Origin: Chloroflexota bacterium
GTDB taxonomy: Bacteria; Chloroflexota; Dehalococcoidia; DSTF01; RBG-16-68-14
Length of the DNA stretch: 7,221 bases
Direction of reading: 5' to 3'
NCBI GenBank assembly: GCA_022563135.1
Contig: JADFNZ010000017.1
Span: 2,679 to 9,899, forward strand
Part shown: positions 5,738 to 7,221 of the stretch, one piece after another
How the letters are laid out: each line of letters begins with the position of its first letter
Numbering within the stretch: position 1 is the stretch's first letter
Position numbers and translations under genes: made by a program
The notes under the pieces: generated by a model
Database searches by the model: none
What the model was told of the DNA's origin: nothing
Seen by the model: only the letters and a program-made list of their open reading frames with translations

Positions 5738-5754
5738 CGACAGACGCTGTCGTT
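5719..5754. promoter_or_regulatory. Paired GACAG inverted repeats over the coaX promoter
   Basis: Two inverted repeats lie almost back to back. The first is CTGTC-CCCGC-GACAG (5719-5733), inside the spacer and -35. The second is AACGACAG-ACG-CTGTCGTT (5736-5754), a perfect 8-bp repeat immediately upstream. Four GACAG/CTGTC half-sites in 36 bp on a strong promoter look like a repressor operator. The regulator is unknown; the site might serve coaX, dnaA or both. Confidence 0.5.
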
Positions 5755-5772
5755 TGGGAAAGGGTGGAAGAT

Positions 5773-5781
5773 TTTGAATAA
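5773..5781 (-). promoter_or_regulatory. DnaA-box-like sequence
   Basis: On the minus strand this reads TTATTCAAA, matching TTATNCACA at 8 of 9 positions. It lies in the most AT-rich part of the intergenic region. A single near-match carries little weight. Confidence 0.3.
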
Positions 5782-5797
5782 ACTCGTCATAAAAGCC

Positions 5798-5828
5798 TTG
5801 ATCCCCACGCCTTACGACATGCTATGCT
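5798..5828 (+). promoter_or_regulatory. Candidate dnaA promoter
   Basis: TGCTATGCT (5820-5828) is an extended -10 (TGn plus TATGCT). TTGATC (5798-5803) could serve as a -35 with a longish 19-nt spacer. Transcription from here would give a leader of about 215 nt before the dnaA TTG, including two hairpins near the ribosome site. Confidence 0.4.
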
Positions 5829-5964
5829 CACCATCGCCTGGGGTCACCCTCCACCCGCGATAGACACGGCTCACAGAGCCATCCATCGCAGTCACCAGCC
5901 CTTCTGGCGGATGAGGCTGACGACACAGATGCTAACGTGGCTACACAGGCACCAGGTACGTTCA

Positions 5965-5973
5965 TTCTTCACA
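5965..5973 (+). promoter_or_regulatory. DnaA-box-like sequence
   Basis: TTCTTCACA matches TTATNCACA at 8 of 9 positions, about 80 nt before the dnaA start. It could be an autoregulatory or origin site, or chance. Confidence 0.3.
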
Positions 5974-5988
5974 GTACGGGTTCTTTCG

Positions 5989-6034
5989 CCAGGCTTTATG
6001 CCTGGAATAGGATCGCATTGCTCCCAGCCGGGAG
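5989..6034 (+). promoter_or_regulatory. Two hairpins in the dnaA leader
   Basis: CCAGGC-TTTAT-GCCTGG (5989-6005) forms a perfect 6-bp stem with an AT loop. CTCCC-AGCC-GGGAG (6021-6034) forms a 5-bp stem with a 4-nt loop. The second ends 3 nt before the Shine-Dalgarno. They could influence translation or transcript stability. Neither has a T-run after it, so they are not terminators. Confidence 0.4.
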
Positions 6035-6037
6035 ATC

Positions 6038-6043
6038 AAGGAG
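6038..6043 (+). promoter_or_regulatory. Shine-Dalgarno of dnaA, fixing the TTG start
   Basis: AAGGAG is followed by a 7-nt spacer and TTG at 6051. No in-frame ATG lies near. An in-frame TTG at 6018 lacks such a site, so 6051 is chosen. Confidence 0.75.
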
Positions 6044-6050
6044 AGTCGCT

Positions 6051-7221
6051 TTGCCGGAACGCTCGCCGCGAATCCTCTGGGAGACTGCGCTGGGGCAGCT
6101 TGAGCTGCAGGTCACACGCCCGAACTTTGAAACGTGGCTTCGTGACAGCGTCGCGCTCCGAGGTGAGGGCGACCAGCTTATCGTCGGCGTCTCTTCCGAC
6201 TTCGCAATCGAGTGGCTCCGCTCCCGGCTCAGTCCGCTCATCAACCGCGCCGTCTCCCGCATCACCGGCAGGGAGGCAACGGTTGTGTTTGAGGTGCTCG
6301 GTGCGCAGGAGACAAGCTCAAACCACGCTACCAGCAACAATTCCAGTGGTTCCTCCACGCCCCCCCCACCAGCCCTCCACCCGGAGCTCACATTTGACAC
6401 CTTCACGGTTGTAAAGAGCTACCAGCTCGCATACCGCGCCGCCCGCGACATCGCCACTGGCAACCGCCGCTATAACCCGCTCCTACTCTGTGGCCCTCCC
6501 GGCCTCGGCAAGACACATCTCCTCCACGCCATTGGCCATGAGGCCTACAGTAAAGGTCACTCCACGATCATCCTCACCGCCGAGGAGTTCGTAAATCGCT
6601 ACACTTCCGCGGTACGAACCGGCCAGCCTCACACCTTCCGCAATCCCTTTGCTACCATCGATCTTCTCCTCCTCGATGATCTCCAGTTCCTCGGCACACG
6701 CCAGGGATCCCAGCAGCAACTCTTTCATATCCTCGATGCCGCTCTTCTCCGGGACAAGACGCTTGTGCTTACTTCTGATACGCCACCGGAGGTGATCCAA
6801 GGTCTCTCCCCCGCACTACTCTCACGTCTCCAGAGCGGACTGATCGCCGAGCTTCGTCTGCCACCACCCGCCGAGCGCCTCCAAATTCTTCGCGCTATGG
6901 CGATTCACTCTAGCTTTGCCATCCCAGACGATATTCTCCAACTGATCCACCGCCTGCCCTGCTCTCACATTCGCGACCTTCAAGGTGCGCTTAACCGCAT
7001 TATTGCCTTCGCCGACCTATCCAGCGAACCACTCACAATCAAGACTGCATCTCTAGCTCTCTATTCACCTTCAATATCATCTGCCACCCCCACACCCAGC
7101 GCTATACTCAAACTCATCTGCTCGTACTTCAACCTCTCCATCCACGACCTCACCGGCCCCTCACGCGCTCGTGATATCACCTATGCTCGCCACATCGCGA
7201 TGTATCTCCTTCATCAGCACA
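6051..7221 (+). CDS. dnaA: Chromosomal replication initiator DnaA, divergent, 3' truncated
   Basis: 390 residues are visible from a TTG start; the frame runs off the window, so some 50-60 residues are probably missing. DnaA is the AAA+ ATPase that binds DnaA boxes and opens the origin. Domain I (about 9-86) contains LWETALGQLELQV and NFETWLRDS. The linker is short (about 87-110) and rich in Ser, Asn and Pro. Domain III has Walker A GPPGLGKT (148-155), Walker B LLLLDDLQF (205-213), sensor I TSD (241-243), a box VII arginine finger R259 and sensor II R308 in IRDLQGALNRII. Domain IV begins near 345 and holds SRARDITYARHIAMYLL; the helix-turn-helix with the HTT signature lies beyond the edge. Oddities: Walker A is usually GG(V/T)GLGKT; the WGL after box VII is SGL; the Arg three residues before the conserved SR is absent. 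Third positions are richer in A/T than in neighbouring genes, and the coding strand is C-rich. It may be the true initiator or a DnaA paralogue. Confidence 0.93.
   Translation, partial: MPERSPRILWETALGQLELQVTRPNFETWLRDSVALRGEGDQLIVGVSSDFAIEWLRSRLSPLINRAVSRITGREATVVFEVLGAQETSSNHATSNNSSGSSTPPPPALHPELTFDTFTVVKSYQLAYRAARDIATGNRRYNPLLLCGPPGLGKTHLLHAIGHEAYSKGHSTIILTAEEFVNRYTSAVRTGQPHTFRNPFATIDLLLLDDLQFLGTRQGSQQQLFHILDAALLRDKTLVLTSDTPPEVIQGLSPALLSRLQSGLIAELRLPPPAERLQILRAMAIHSSFAIPDDILQLIHRLPCSHIRDLQGALNRIIAFADLSSEPLTIKTASLALYSPSISSATPTPSAILKLICSYFNLSIHDLTGPSRARDITYARHIAMYLLHQH

Larger units (their letters stand above)
5676..6050. other. Divergent intergenic region coaX/dnaA; weak oriC candidate
   Basis: These 375 bases hold no convincing gene. 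From left to right they contain the coaX promoter, two inverted repeats built from GACAG half-sites, a moderately AT-rich stretch at about 5765-5797, a candidate dnaA promoter, small inverted repeats and the dnaA ribosome site. Position next to dnaA makes it an oriC candidate by general precedent. However, only two DnaA-box-like sites (8 of 9) are seen, and the excess of C over G on the plus strand does not switch here. Confidence 0.35.

Noticed and set aside
5996..6406. Minus-strand ORF opposite the start of dnaA
   Set aside because: Shadow of dnaA; no family features.
5824..6414. Plus-strand ORF of 196 codons running into dnaA
   Set aside because: It is in another frame from dnaA, overlaps its domain I, and its product is Ser/Arg/Pro-rich without recognisable motifs.
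6483..6800. Minus-strand ORF opposite the dnaA AAA+ domain
   Set aside because: Shadow of Walker A to sensor I of dnaA.
1..7221. CRISPR arrays, tRNA, rRNA, transposases or prophage genes
   Set aside because: No regularly spaced repeats, cloverleaf sequence, rRNA segment or transposase/integrase-like protein was seen on either strand.

Overview
The window is a GC-rich bacterial chromosome segment made mostly of housekeeping genes. The lineage cannot be fixed from sequence alone. The high GC, the GTG and TTG starts and the general protein flavour would suit an uncultured Chloroflexota-like bacterium, but that is an inference of low confidence.

Layout. (1) At 1-536 (+) is the 3' end of a leucyl aminopeptidase gene (pepA), carrying the NTDAEGR metal-ligand signature. 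(2) At about 540-1600 is an island of visibly lower GC. On the minus strand it holds a two-gene unit: a Panacea/SocA-domain (DUF4065) protein (943-1494) whose stop overlaps by 4 nt (GTGA) the start of a 97-residue protein (653-946) that looks like a small RelE/ParE-type toxin. This is the best candidate for an accessory system here: a toxin-antitoxin pair with a Panacea-type antitoxin. (3) At 1667-2320 (+) is an AlkA-family DNA-3-methyladenine glycosylase (HhH-GPD fold). At 2457-3704 (+) is a 12-helix MdtG-like MFS drug antiporter. Between them lies a noncoding stretch with a long imperfect inverted repeat. (4) At 3706-5675 (-) is a coenzyme A operon. coaX (type III pantothenate kinase) comes first, with coaBC (4'-phosphopantothenoylcysteine synthetase/decarboxylase) overlapping its stop. 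Together the two enzymes perform three of the five steps from pantothenate to CoA. coaBC converges on the MFS gene with one base between the stop codons. (5) At 5676-6050 is a 375-nt divergent intergenic region. It holds a very good coaX promoter (TATAAT), palindromic operator-like sites, weak DnaA-box-like sequences and hairpins. (6) From 6051 to the window edge (+) is a divergent dnaA gene that starts with TTG behind a strong Shine-Dalgarno sequence and is cut off within DNA-binding domain IV.

Points of most interest: the putative Panacea toxin-antitoxin pair; a 20-bp element (17 of 20 identical) shared by the Panacea leader and the coaX promoter, each time next to an inverted repeat; and an unusual DnaA (Walker A GPPGLGKT, altered box VII) on a coding strand with far more C than G. 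The C excess on the plus strand runs through both coaBC and dnaA, which argues against placing a simple replication origin at the coaX-dnaA junction.
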